Assembly (NCBI GenBank): GCA_017307165.1
Contig: JAFKGK010000006.1
Span: forward strand, 1-64,000
Origin: Candidatus Melainabacteria bacterium
GTDB lineage: Bacteria > Cyanobacteriota > Vampirovibrionia > Obscuribacterales > Obscuribacteraceae
Direction of reading: 5' to 3'
DNA: 64,000 bases
Positions 1 to 10,300 of the stretch are shown in pieces. Numbering within the stretch: position 1 is the first letter of the stretch; each line of letters starts with the position of its first letter. A model generated the notes under the pieces. It saw only the letters and a list, made by a program, of their open reading frames with translations, was not told the origin of the DNA and ran no database searches. Position numbers and translations under genes: made by a program.

Positions 1-27
1 ATACGCCTGACGTTCTTTGCTTTCCAT
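1..27 (-). CDS. Start of a leftward gene cut by the window edge
   Basis: On the minus strand an ATG at 27 opens a frame that begins MESKERQAY and runs off the left edge. A GGGGTG stretch about 7 bases upstream could serve as a ribosome binding site. Nine residues are too few to assign a function. The frame could also be accidental, since only the start region is visible. Confidence 0.3.
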
Positions 28-107
28 ATCGCACCCCGCTCTACAACGAAGAAGATGAAAACAGCCGCTTCTTCATTGCAATATAGACCTGGGCGATTTA
101 CACTAAA

Positions 108-437
108 TTATTCGCCCAATTTTGTCTCACTCATTATTGGCACAGAGGGGATCGCCATGATGATTGCAGCAATCCAAAAATACTGGCGGTTAGCGCGAAT
201 ACAACCCATTTGGCCGCGCCAGCCGATCTTGTCTCCACGAATATAGGCGTCCACATCATTGCTTATTTGGCGTGTGCCCGAGTCGAGGCCGCAGGGCGCT
301 TGTATTAGACCGGCGGAGGTTGCGATGGGCACGCGAAGGGCTTTTTCTTGTGCCTCTAATAACTCGCAGTTGATGGCGCAAAATCCCACGACGAGCGTGG
401 ATACGATAAACATTGCATTTATGAGTTTGAGGGGCAT
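108..437 (-). CDS. Small exported or membrane-anchored protein, unknown
   Basis: This 109-residue protein has an N-terminal hydrophobic segment (residues 5-25, LINAMFIVSTLVVGFCAI) typical of a signal peptide or anchor. A second hydrophobic patch lies near the C-terminus (IAAIIMAIPSVPIM). The start is supported by a clear AGGAGA ribosome binding site 5-6 bases upstream of the ATG. No family is recognised. It has a few cysteines (residues 20, 24, 49 and 79) that could form disulfides outside the cell. The upstream 280 bases to mutM hold no other credible gene. I consider it real mainly because of the ribosome site and leader; function is unknown. Confidence 0.55.
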   Translation of the reverse strand: MPLKLINAMFIVSTLVVGFCAINCELLEAQEKALRVPIATSAGLIQAPCGLDSGTRQISNDVDAYIRGDKIGWRGQMGCIRANRQYFWIAAIIMAIPSVPIMSETKLGE

Positions 438-719
438 CTAACTCTCCTTGATCTCAATTTATCATTTCGCGCAAAATGACCACTCTTTCTCAATACAGGT
501 TGGAAAAATTGCAAAATTTCTAACCCCTTGTGATCGTATGTCCCGCATCGGTTTTGAGGAGTGCAGATATTTCCAGTGAAAATCTGTCCACCGCCATCAC
601 AGCATTTGCAGACACGGTTTTTGAATATTGGTTGGTAATTTAGCCAAAATTGCACATTTCCACTTCAGCCCAAAATCTACCTACAGGCCCGCATTTAGAG
701 ACTTTCGCAGCAGACCAAA

Positions 720-1580
720 TTACCGCCGCCCCATCTTCTGGCACCGCGGACAAAAATGCGTCCCCCGCCCTCCCAATTTGATACGCGAGATTTCGCCGCC
801 ACACTGTCTGCATGCCCCACCAGCCCGCCCGTAGACGTAGGCCTCATTTTGGTAGTTGCCATTGACGCCTTCGGCATTTGTGTAGTCACGCAAGGTGCTG
901 CCACCAGATGCAATGGCGCGCTCCAGCACCGCGCTGATATGATGCGCCAGCCGATCCAGCTCTTTAGCAGAAAGTGACCCCGCCGCCCTTTGCGGATGTA
1001 TCGCGGCCAAAAACAACGACTCATCGGCATAGATATTGCCGACACCTGCCACAAGCGTCTGATCCAACAAAGCCGTCTTGATCGCTTGCTTTTTGCCTTC
1101 TAGCAAGGGCCTCAACATCTTGCCGTTAAAATCGCCCAGAGGCTCCGGCCCCAAGCTCGAAAGCGCGGGAATAATCTCATCAAAACTTTGATTGCCACTT
1201 TTAAACCACAAGCGACCAAAAACGCGCATGTCTTCAAAATGCAGTTGCCGCCCGCTATTTAGCTCAAAGCGCACCCGCAAAAATTTGTTGTCGTCAAAAG
1301 CACCAATCCCGTCATCCGCACGCGGGGATTTTACGATCAATCTCCCCGACATCCGCAAATGGCACGCCATCCCCATTTGGCCATCGAGATCCAAAAGCAG
1401 ATATTTGCCTCTCCGCTGCACACCCGCAAACTCACGGCCTTTCATCCGCTTTGCAAACTGCGCCGCTGATACTAGAGCAATCGAGTCTTTGCGCAAGACT
1501 TCAACCGCGACTACTTTATCGCCAGTCAAAGCCTTTGCCAGCCCACGCCTTACAGTTTCTACTTCAGGTAATTCTGGCAT
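720..1580 (-). CDS. mutM: Formamidopyrimidine-DNA glycosylase (Fpg/MutM)
   Basis: A bifunctional base-excision-repair enzyme that removes 8-oxoguanine and other oxidised purines and nicks the abasic site. The protein starts with the family signature MPELPEVETV, in which Pro2 is the catalytic nucleophile and Glu3 assists. The DNA-contacting lysine lies in RRGKYLLLDLDG near residue 60, and the helix-two-turn-helix region follows (VAGVGNIYADESLF). It ends with the C-terminal zinc finger, two CxxC pairs around residues 258-280. The length of 286 residues is normal. It lies 18 bases downstream of the Ca2+/H+ exchanger gene on the same strand, so the two are probably cotranscribed. Confidence 0.97.
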   Translation of the reverse strand: MPELPEVETVRRGLAKALTGDKVVAVEVLRKDSIALVSAAQFAKRMKGREFAGVQRRGKYLLLDLDGQMGMACHLRMSGRLIVKSPRADDGIGAFDDNKFLRVRFELNSGRQLHFEDMRVFGRLWFKSGNQSFDEIIPALSSLGPEPLGDFNGKMLRPLLEGKKQAIKTALLDQTLVAGVGNIYADESLFLAAIHPQRAAGSLSAKELDRLAHHISAVLERAIASGGSTLRDYTNAEGVNGNYQNEAYVYGRAGGACRQCGGEISRIKLGGRGTHFCPRCQKMGRR

Positions 1581-1598
1581 CCATCAAATCCACGATCG

Positions 1599-2717
1599 CT
1601 ACGAAAAAAAGAACGCTGCTCCCAATATAAAATACACGGCGAGCAGTTGCACACCTTCGAGCCAATTGCACTCACCATCAGTCGCGACAAAAGCCAGGAT
1701 GATGACCGAGACGACGATCGCCAATAGCTCCATCTCCGAAAAGCACAAATCGAGAGGCTTGCCGATAAAATGCCCGGTAAAGACGATGATCGGTGCAACA
1801 AAAAGAGCGACCTGAGAGCCGGAGCCCAGCGCGATATTGATCGCCAGGTCCATCTTGTTTTTGAGGGCCATGATGATCGCGGTCGAGTGTTCGGCGGCAT
1901 TGCCGACGATCGCTACGAGTATCACGCCGATAAAGACGTGCGAGAGGCCCATGACGTGCGCGGTTTCTTCGACGGCTTGCACCATATGCTCTGATATCAC
2001 TGCCACTGCGATGGTGGCAATCAGCAACACTCCGATAGCCGTTTTTACGCCCCACTCGTTGACGCCCAGGTCTTCGTTTTTTTCGCCGTCATTGGCCGAA
2101 TAAAGCTGTTTGTGCGTCTTGAGGCTAAAAATCAGCGACAGTATATAGGTCACCAACTGCACTCCAGCTATCGCGAGTGCAAGGTTGTACTCATTGACTT
2201 TGCTGTGCATCGGCCCGGCGCCCATCTGAGCAGCGTTCATCACAGGAGTGTGAGCGAGGTGGCTGACGGCAGGTACGGTGAGAGAAATAGCAGCGAGCGC
2301 TAACAGGGTCGCAGATGTGGAAGCCGCAGTGCGGTTGAAATATTGGGTCTGAAACTTGAGACCGCCGGCCAAAATGGAAGCCCCGAGTACCAGGAGGATA
2401 TTGCCGATGATCGAGCCGGTGATGCTGGCTTCGACGACATCGATAAGGCCGGCTCTTAGCGCGGCGATGGCTATTATCAATTCGCAGGCATTGCCAAAGG
2501 TGGCATTGAGTAATGCCCCTGCTCCGGCACCTACTTTATCTGCCAATACCTCCGTGGCCTTTCCCATCAGACCTGCCAGCGGAATAATCCCCAGGCAGGC
2601 TGTGATAAAGATCGCCACAGCTGGCCAGTGCAGGTAATGTCCGATAATCGGCAGCGGCACAAAGACCAGAAATATATTGAGAATGTGCTCTACGGAAAAT
2701 TTGAAGGTGATTGGCAT
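1599..2717 (-). CDS. Calcium/proton antiporter, CaCA superfamily (CAX type)
   Basis: An inner-membrane exchanger expected to expel Ca2+ (or similar cations) against H+. It has about 11 hydrophobic helices and the two diagnostic alpha repeats: GNACELIIAI around residue 70 and GNAAEHSTAI in the second half, with the conserved acidic residues in both. I place the start at the ATG giving MPITFKFSVEHI (372 residues). A TTG 132 bases further upstream would add 44 residues unlike the family. It is divergent from the glutamate dehydrogenase gene and 18 bases upstream of mutM. A short acidic loop (SANDGEKNEDLG) sits between the two halves, as in other CAX proteins. Confidence 0.93.
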   Translation of the reverse strand: MPITFKFSVEHILNIFLVFVPLPIIGHYLHWPAVAIFITACLGIIPLAGLMGKATEVLADKVGAGAGALLNATFGNACELIIAIAALRAGLIDVVEASITGSIIGNILLVLGASILAGGLKFQTQYFNRTAASTSATLLALAAISLTVPAVSHLAHTPVMNAAQMGAGPMHSKVNEYNLALAIAGVQLVTYILSLIFSLKTHKQLYSANDGEKNEDLGVNEWGVKTAIGVLLIATIAVAVISEHMVQAVEETAHVMGLSHVFIGVILVAIVGNAAEHSTAIIMALKNKMDLAINIALGSGSQVALFVAPIIVFTGHFIGKPLDLCFSEMELLAIVVSVIILAFVATDGECNWLEGVQLLAVYFILGAAFFFS

Positions 2718-2880
2718 GGACTCATTATGGGTGACAAATGGCGGTTGAGAAAAAATTAAGTGCTGATTTGTGACGATTTTCCACCATATCGCTTGGATAT
2801 CGGAGTTAACATATTGCAACGACGGATTTTCTGTCGAGCTGTCTGCCAAATAAATGGGACAGCGGGACTATTGTCCACAA

Positions 2881-2908
2881 TTGCACGCAAATGCGTAAAT
2901 CCTATATT
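2881..2908 (+). promoter_or_regulatory. Candidate sigma-70-type promoter for the dehydrogenase gene
   Basis: TTGCAC, a 16-base spacer and TATATT lie 20 bases before the dehydrogenase start. The -10 box matches 5 of 6 consensus positions and the -35 only 3 of 6. A GGGGGT stretch between the -10 box and the ATG is the likely ribosome binding site. This is a pattern match only. Confidence 0.35.
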
Positions 2909-2927
2909 TTTTTGGGGGTAGCGATAG

Positions 2928-4211
<1,284 letters not shown>

Positions 4212-4242
4212 GAGACCTCTGGACGACCGATAAAAACAAAAG

Positions 4243-4276
4243 CACCGACCCGGCCACGGATCGGTGTTTTTCTTTG
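4243..4276 (+). terminator. Rho-independent terminator after the dehydrogenase gene
   Basis: The arms CACCGA and TCGGTG, extended inward by CCG/CGG, form a hairpin with a short loop. They are followed by TTTTTCTTTGTTTT. It lies 31 bases after the stop codon of the dehydrogenase gene. Confidence 0.85.
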
Positions 4277-4315
4277 TTTTGCGAGATTCGATCCGGTATT
4301 TTTGTGGCAGAAATA

Positions 4316-5965
4316 ATGAAGTACCTTGGGTGGTCTTTTAAAATAAAGCATATGTTTTCCAGTCGCTCTGCAGGCAAGCCTAATCAACCATCACCTCGTA
4401 ACTTTCGCCTGCCAAAGCAGTCGGTCGTGCCGAGCCCTCAAGATGTGGAGTTTTTAGCGCAAGAGGCGCACAAATTGCGAGGCGGCACCGTTGAGATGCC
4501 TTTTTCGGTTACTGGCGGCTCGCAAGAGTTTTTGATTTCGGTCAAAGTCGATCAATCGGTGGCTTATGACCCGATCTGGACCCTTGTAGCAGTGACTCCA
4601 AGTGGCAATCAGGCGATTTTTCAGCATCCTGAGTCCGACATGTCGATGGTTGCCAATCTGATCATGAGTGGCTGCGGTTGCGATGTGCTCAACGATATCG
4701 ATGAGTCCTTTATGGGCGCATCGTCTATGTCCAATCTAAAAGCAGTCGGCTCCAGTGATTCGCTCGAAGTCCCCACTCTTACTACCGAGACCAATCCTGT
4801 CTTTGACTCGCCTAGACCCGGCATCAAGGCTACACTCGAAGGCGATCTGACTAAGATGCAGGCGCCCAACCTACTGCAATCGATAGCTCTGTCCAAGATG
4901 ACTGGCCGCCTCGACGTCAAGGACAAAAACGAGTCGATCCGCATTTATTTTGTCGAAGGCACGCCTACACACGCCGAGGTCAAAGACGTGACCGGTGATA
5001 TGGCTCTCCTCGAGTTGATCACCTGGACTGCAGGCGAGTTTAGATTTTGGCCGGATGAAACCAGCCCTACCAATAGCGTTAAGCGCAGGTTAGATGCCGC
5101 ATTGATGGAGGGTGTGACTCTGCTCGACCAGCTCAAGTATCTCGAGTCGGCCGGTCTCAAGCAGGATAGCTGTCTTGTCAAGCGTAACGCCATCATCTCC
5201 GAGCAAGAGTTTGTGGCACGTTTGCAAAAGGGCGCGCCAATTGCCTTGCAGCCGCAAATTGATTTTTATGAAATGGTCGACAATCGCACCTCTTTTGCTG
5301 AGATACTCGCAAAGAGGCCGATGGTCAAGACTGAGTGGGTGCCGATTTTATTTAACATGCTGAGCTGTGGGCTCTTGCAGGCGACCGAGATGCAGTCGCG
5401 ATCCGGGGCCAGCCGTGGTCTGGGCATCGACGAAAGCACCGTACAGTCAGTGACCAAGCAATTGATCCGTCAGGAGACGGAGATTTTGACTTACCCGGCC
5501 TTTTTGTATTTTCTTGAGCAGGAGTATCTGCGCTATGAGTATTTCAATTTTCCTTTTTCGTTGATCATTTTTAGCATGGGGCATCGTAAGGTTGCGCCTG
5601 GTGGTCAGGCGGGTCCGGTAGAGTCTCTGGCCTTGCTCGCAGTCAAGCGTGCAATGCAAAGAGTGGCTCTGGTCAAGCGTCCTATCGATATGCTGGGTCA
5701 TTATGAGACATTTGATTTTGGTTTGATCCTGCCCAATACCAATGCCAAGGCCGCTGGGGCTCTCGCCAACCGGATCGTTGACGTGTTGCGTGAGGCGCCT
5801 CTGACTGCTGATGTCGATCCACGGAGTCTAGTATTTGCTTTTGGGATTGCCAGCGTGCCCGAAGACTGTCAGGAGCCCGATAAGCTTTTGGCTGTGGCCA
5901 AAAAGGCTAGAGATATGTCCAAACAGACTCAGAGAGTGGTATTGGCACGGGAAGTGCCTCAATAG
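4316..5965 (+). CDS. PATAN (DUF4388) protein with degenerate GGDEF domain
   Basis: A cytoplasmic regulatory-type protein of 549 residues. The N-terminal part is unassigned. The middle (starting GIKATLEGDL, ending GEFRFWPDE) has the PATAN/DUF4388 pattern seen in cyanobacterial and myxobacterial response regulators. The last 170 residues read like a GGDEF fold: LTYPAFLYFLEQEYLR, then GHYETFDFGLILP where an active enzyme has GRYGGDEF, then GIASVPEDCQEPDKLL. The signature loop is lost, so it probably cannot make c-di-GMP and may act as a binding or scaffold domain. The start is uncertain: ATG at 4316 or ATG at 4352 (MFSSRSAGK). Neither has a strong ribosome site. Confidence 0.83.
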   Translation: MKYLGWSFKIKHMFSSRSAGKPNQPSPRNFRLPKQSVVPSPQDVEFLAQEAHKLRGGTVEMPFSVTGGSQEFLISVKVDQSVAYDPIWTLVAVTPSGNQAIFQHPESDMSMVANLIMSGCGCDVLNDIDESFMGASSMSNLKAVGSSDSLEVPTLTTETNPVFDSPRPGIKATLEGDLTKMQAPNLLQSIALSKMTGRLDVKDKNESIRIYFVEGTPTHAEVKDVTGDMALLELITWTAGEFRFWPDETSPTNSVKRRLDAALMEGVTLLDQLKYLESAGLKQDSCLVKRNAIISEQEFVARLQKGAPIALQPQIDFYEMVDNRTSFAEILAKRPMVKTEWVPILFNMLSCGLLQATEMQSRSGASRGLGIDESTVQSVTKQLIRQETEILTYPAFLYFLEQEYLRYEYFNFPFSLIIFSMGHRKVAPGGQAGPVESLALLAVKRAMQRVALVKRPIDMLGHYETFDFGLILPNTNAKAAGALANRIVDVLREAPLTADVDPRSLVFAFGIASVPEDCQEPDKLLAVAKKARDMSKQTQRVVLAREVPQ

Positions 5966-6058
5966 CACCGGGGCGGCAAATGTTGGTCTATCTGAAATAG
6001 AAGCAACAAAAATCTGCCTGATCTTCGTAGTTACCGTAACGCTTTCGTTTAAGTTCTC

Positions 6059-6086
6059 TTGACATCGCATATCTGAAGAATAGAAT
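6059..6086 (+). promoter_or_regulatory. Sigma-70-type promoter, TTGACA-16-TAGAAT
   Basis: A perfect -35 TTGACA is followed after 16 bases by TAGAAT (5 of 6). It sits 46 bases before the ATG of the next gene and is one of the best canonical promoters in the window. It should drive the 200-residue hypothetical gene and the macro-domain gene behind it. Confidence 0.6.
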
Positions 6087-6132
6087 CAAATAGTGATTTA
6101 CATGGTGTTTTAGAGATACGGTCATACTTTAA

Positions 6133-6735
6133 ATGCGACTCGACAATATGCAGGACAAATTTTCAGCGCATTCGATACACGAGCAGTTTTCCCCTGCCAA
6201 TCAGTACTCTGGCAATGGATCGGCTGCCGCGTCACCTTTTAAAGCTTTTGATACTCAACCCCTACCTCCTCGCGTAGCCCAGAGTGGGTCTCAATTTGAG
6301 GCACCTGTATTCGGCGCACCACCTATCGAAAAGCCTAAGACTCTCGACTTTATGTCAGCCTTGAGAGGTGCAGAGATTTCGAAAGGCAGTGAGGGTGCTT
6401 TTGACGCTAGTCCTACCAAGGTCGCCAAGGTCGACCCGTTCGATTCTGAAAACTGCTATCAATCCATTCATATCAACCCCTTAGAGGGATATTCGCGCAC
6501 CATCACTAGCCTGCCCGATCTTTCTGCGACCCGCATCCACACCAAATTTGAAGACAAGAGTTTTTCCCTGGCATACACAGATGAGCTCGGTCGCCGAACT
6601 AGCGAAACCAATTTTGATAGCTCAGGCAAGCAAGTCCAGTCCTCACGATTTTTTTATGATGACGCCAGCCGGCCTGGTCATGCCACCCGATCGCAAGTGA
6701 CACGTGATGGTGTTACAAAAGAGATTTTGCTTTAA
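6133..6735 (+). CDS. Hypothetical protein, 200 residues
   Basis: No family recognised. The first 90 residues are low-complexity and rich in Ser, Ala, Pro and Gln, probably disordered. The last 90 look folded and beta-rich, with alternating charged and aromatic residues (TKFEDKSFSLAYTDELGRR, then TSETNFDSSGKQV) that recall YD/Rhs-like strand patterns, though no repeat is evident. An alternative start is the second Met (residue 6). A canonical promoter stands 46 bases upstream. The stop is only 9 bases before the macro-domain gene, which suggests cotranscription. Confidence 0.65.
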   Translation: MRLDNMQDKFSAHSIHEQFSPANQYSGNGSAAASPFKAFDTQPLPPRVAQSGSQFEAPVFGAPPIEKPKTLDFMSALRGAEISKGSEGAFDASPTKVAKVDPFDSENCYQSIHINPLEGYSRTITSLPDLSATRIHTKFEDKSFSLAYTDELGRRTSETNFDSSGKQVQSSRFFYDDASRPGHATRSQVTRDGVTKEILL

Positions 6736-6744
6736 AATCTCTGC

Positions 6745-7338
6745 ATGCAAAAACAATACAAAGACTTTGTCTGTGATCTGATGCGCGCAGATATAACGAC
6801 GATAAAGGCGGATGCTATCGTCAATGCGGCCAATACCTCTCTATTGGGAGGTGGTGGCGTCGATGGTGCTATCCATGCCAGGGGCGGCCCGTCAATTTTG
6901 GAGGAGTGCAAGCAGATCCGCGCACTCAATGGCAACCGAGGCATCGCGCCAGGAGAGGCGGCCTTGACTGGGGCTGGCAATCTACCTGCCTCTAATGTCA
7001 TCCATGCTGTTGGCCCCATTTATCGTGGCGGCACAAGTAACGAGGCCGAGATTCTTAGCGCTGCTTATACCAACTGTCTCAAGATCGCGCAGCAATACCA
7101 ATTGATCTCCATTGCTTTCCCCTCGATCAGCACAGGTGCCTACGGCTACCCTGTAGAAGAGGCTGCTCGTATTGCGCTCAGCACAGTTTTTGACTTTGTA
7201 CGGGATGCGCTGGATAATCCACCGACCGTTGACGATTTTGTGCCGCCCCTTGCTTTACGCAAAGCGACCTTTGTCTTGTTTGATGAGGCGACGCTAGGTG
7301 CATACGAGCGTGTCATGCATGCAATGGGCATAAGCTGA
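6745..7338 (+). CDS. Macro-domain protein (ADP-ribose / O-acetyl-ADP-ribose hydrolase type)
   Basis: A macro domain covering nearly all 197 residues, similar to the YmdB/MacroD class that removes ADP-ribose esters or acetyl groups from O-acetyl-ADP-ribose. Diagnostic pieces are DITTIKADAIVNAANTSLLGGGGVDGAIH (N-terminal strand-helix and the glycine-rich ADP-ribose loop, with Asn for catalysis) and FPSISTGAYGYP (second binding loop). It follows the hypothetical gene by 9 bases. No ADP-ribosyltransferase partner is visible nearby, so a housekeeping role is as likely as a toxin-antidote role. Confidence 0.93.
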   Translation: MQKQYKDFVCDLMRADITTIKADAIVNAANTSLLGGGGVDGAIHARGGPSILEECKQIRALNGNRGIAPGEAALTGAGNLPASNVIHAVGPIYRGGTSNEAEILSAAYTNCLKIAQQYQLISIAFPSISTGAYGYPVEEAARIALSTVFDFVRDALDNPPTVDDFVPPLALRKATFVLFDEATLGAYERVMHAMGIS

Positions 7339-7370
7339 AGCTAATTCTGCTTTTAGTTCTATTTCTGCTT

Positions 7371-10300
7371 CTAATTCCAGTCGTCATCGCGGTCTTCACG
7401 GTTGCGGCGTTTATCTTGCGATCGCTTGTCGCGACGATTTTGCTTGCCGCCGGTGTGGCCCATGTCAGAAGACGCATCGACGTCTCCACCGCGCCAGCCC
7501 TCTGCAAGTGCCTCAAATGAGTTGAATGTCTTGGGTTTGTCTCTTTTGCCGCCCTTTTTGTCTGTATTTGTCAGCTCGATTGCCTCTTTTGCAACCGAGA
7601 CTGCATCGACGGCGACGGATGGATTGGTTGACTCGACCTTGGTCTGCGTCGACTCGACCTTGGGATTGACAATTTCTACGGATGAAGAAGTCACCACATC
7701 TGGTGGCGTTGCTGCTGCCTCTGGCGATTGCTGAGATGTCTCATTGGCTTGAGTCTGGTCTTGATCCCGTGGCTGATCTCGATCTCTGCGTGGGCGATCG
7801 CTGTATGGGCGGGATGCCTGACCGGTCTGCTCAAAGTTGCGACCTTGTCCGGGGCCATTGCGGCGGAAGCCGCCCGGGCGCAGTTCGTCACCAGGTCTAG
7901 GATCGCGAATGCGACCAGAGATGACATCATTGATGATGCGCTCCACTCTGGGCCAATTGGCGTCGTTGTGCGGGACCAGGCGGCTGGCGAGAGATAGGGC
8001 GATGGCCTGGTTGGTATCGCGGCCGGCATCATGAAACTCAGTATCCCGACCATCGCGACGAGCCTTGCTAGCATTTTCGCCAGACTTTTTGGCAAAGTGG
8101 ATAGCATCCATCAAAGTCTTGACCTCGCCGATGTTGTTGGCATGCGGCATGACCAGACCGAGGAGCTCGGCGTGTTCTGGGGCGTTGGTGGTGGGATCCA
8201 GCTTGGCTGCTATATTTTTGGCTGCCGATTGATCGTTACCGCTCAATCTCAAGATCTGATCGACCAGTTGTGGATTGCTTGCGCCATTTCTCAATACTGC
8301 ATCGAGATTGGAGAGCCGATCGCGAAACTGATTGGGAAACTCTCTAGGCGGCTTGTATCGCGGATTTTGCATTTCGACTACGCGATGCGCCTCTAGCCAC
8401 TGGGCCAGATTGGCATCAAAATCGGCAGGATATTGGTAGTGGCCGTCTTCTGTCTTACGAGAATAAGTCTCTCGCAAGTTTTTCATATACCAGGGAGGCA
8501 AAGCGTCTTTGAGCACTTGCATCTGGTCGACAGGTAGCGGGTTGCCGTCCTGGTCTAGCTTAGGATTGATGCGAGCTCTCTCGAATGCCAGGCTCAAACG
8601 CTGACCGATAAAGGCCAGCTCGGTATCGGAGAGATTGCCAGGTGCCACTTTTTCGGGCGCGGATAAAAATCTGTGCAGGCTGCTGGTTTTGATAGGACCT
8701 GCTTCGCCATTGTTGATGGCGTCGATTACTTCCGGACGCATCAGGACCGAGCTCTCGCCGATATTCATTGTGGCGAGGTTGTTGATCTCTGGATGCATGC
8801 CCGGGCTTGCCGTACCGGTTTCGTGGGCAGAGCGATATAGGTATCGCATCCACTCGGCAAATTGCTCGTTGGACATCTTGCCAGTAAACTCAGTCAGGAT
8901 GTGCGCTTTTGAGTGCTGGGAAATGCCATCGCTCTGTTGAAACTCTTCAAAGAGTTTTTCGGGAGTGATGATCACGCGTCCCGACTCGTGCCTGATGCCC
9001 GCCTGCTCTTGTACGGGTGTTTGTTCGCGCTCGACTACTTGTTCTTGTTGTTTGTTGGCTTCGGCGACAGGTTTTTCGACTTGTGCTCCCCGTCTGCTAG
9101 GTGCACCCAGTTGTTGCAGGAGGTCTGCCTGCATTACGCTATGTTGGCCGGGAAATTGGGATAAATAATCGGTGCCGAGCTTGCCATCGATCACAGCAGC
9201 ATGCAGACCATTGCGAGTCTGAGCTCCATACAATCGTGCCATAAAGTGATAATCGGGATTGGCATCCAGCCATTGATGCATGCCGTCCCTGAAGGCCAGA
9301 TGACCTTCTGGAGTGTCTGTCGGTTGTTTCATCACTTGCCGGAAAGACTCTTTTACCTCGGGCGGCACGTATTGGTCCAGCGGCTTTGGCTGTACGTTGT
9401 CGCGGGTGAGCTTGTTGGCTCCAGCGTACGCTTCTTGTAGAGTGTGAGTCATGGCATCGTTGCCAGTGACTTCGGCGATCATGCGCAATGGTACTTGTGC
9501 CGTTTTGCCTTGAGCGCCATAGGCAAATTGCAAGAGATCGAGGCTTTGTTGGGATGTCGGTTTATTGCTCGAGGCCAGTGTGGCTAACTCGAGTCCGTCT
9601 TTGATGTGAGCATAAGACTCGGGAGTGGTCTCTAGAGCTTGTTTGATCAAACGCTCCATCGGTACGTTTGCATAATCTTTGGCTTGCTGGGCTACTTGCT
9701 CCAACTGTGGCCTGACCGTGGCACTACGATTGGCTCCAAATTCAAACAAGGCCAGCACGTCATCTGCCACCGCATTTGGTTCGACTGCACGAGTCGCCAG
9801 TTTGACGCCCTCTTCGAAGATTGGCTTGCTATTAGCATCTAGCGTGTATGAACGCGTGGTCTCGGTGGGGACCGGTGCGGCATTATTATCGCTAACGGGC
9901 TTGGAAGCTGAAGACTCGCCTGCCGTAGATACTGGATCTTGGCCAGCAAAGGCTCGGCCGCGTGCATCCAGTTGCGTATTTTGGTTTGCGTCAAGAGCTG
10001 CTTTGTCGGCGCGCATCACGCGTCCTGCTTGCATAGCGCCGGCTCCGGTGGCACCAGCAGCACCATCCGTGAGCGCCTGCAGTGCACCACGTTTGAGGAT
10101 GGCTGAGAGATCGTAGCCTTGGCCAGCGTCTTTTTGGCGAATAAACTCGCCTGTCGCGCCGGAGGCAAGACCAAAAGTGGCGCCCATGCCAGCATTTTGA
10201 GCCATATTGCTTTCACTTAGAAATTTGCCGACAGCACTTGAGCCAAGTGTCTGAGCCACATTTGTGCCTTCGAAGGTGCGTGCTGCCACCTTGCCCATGG

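Noticed and set aside
419-655. Minus-strand frame of 78 residues with several Cys
   Set aside because: It overlaps the start of the small exported gene that has a good ribosome site, has no ribosome site of its own, and its residues show no fold-like pattern.
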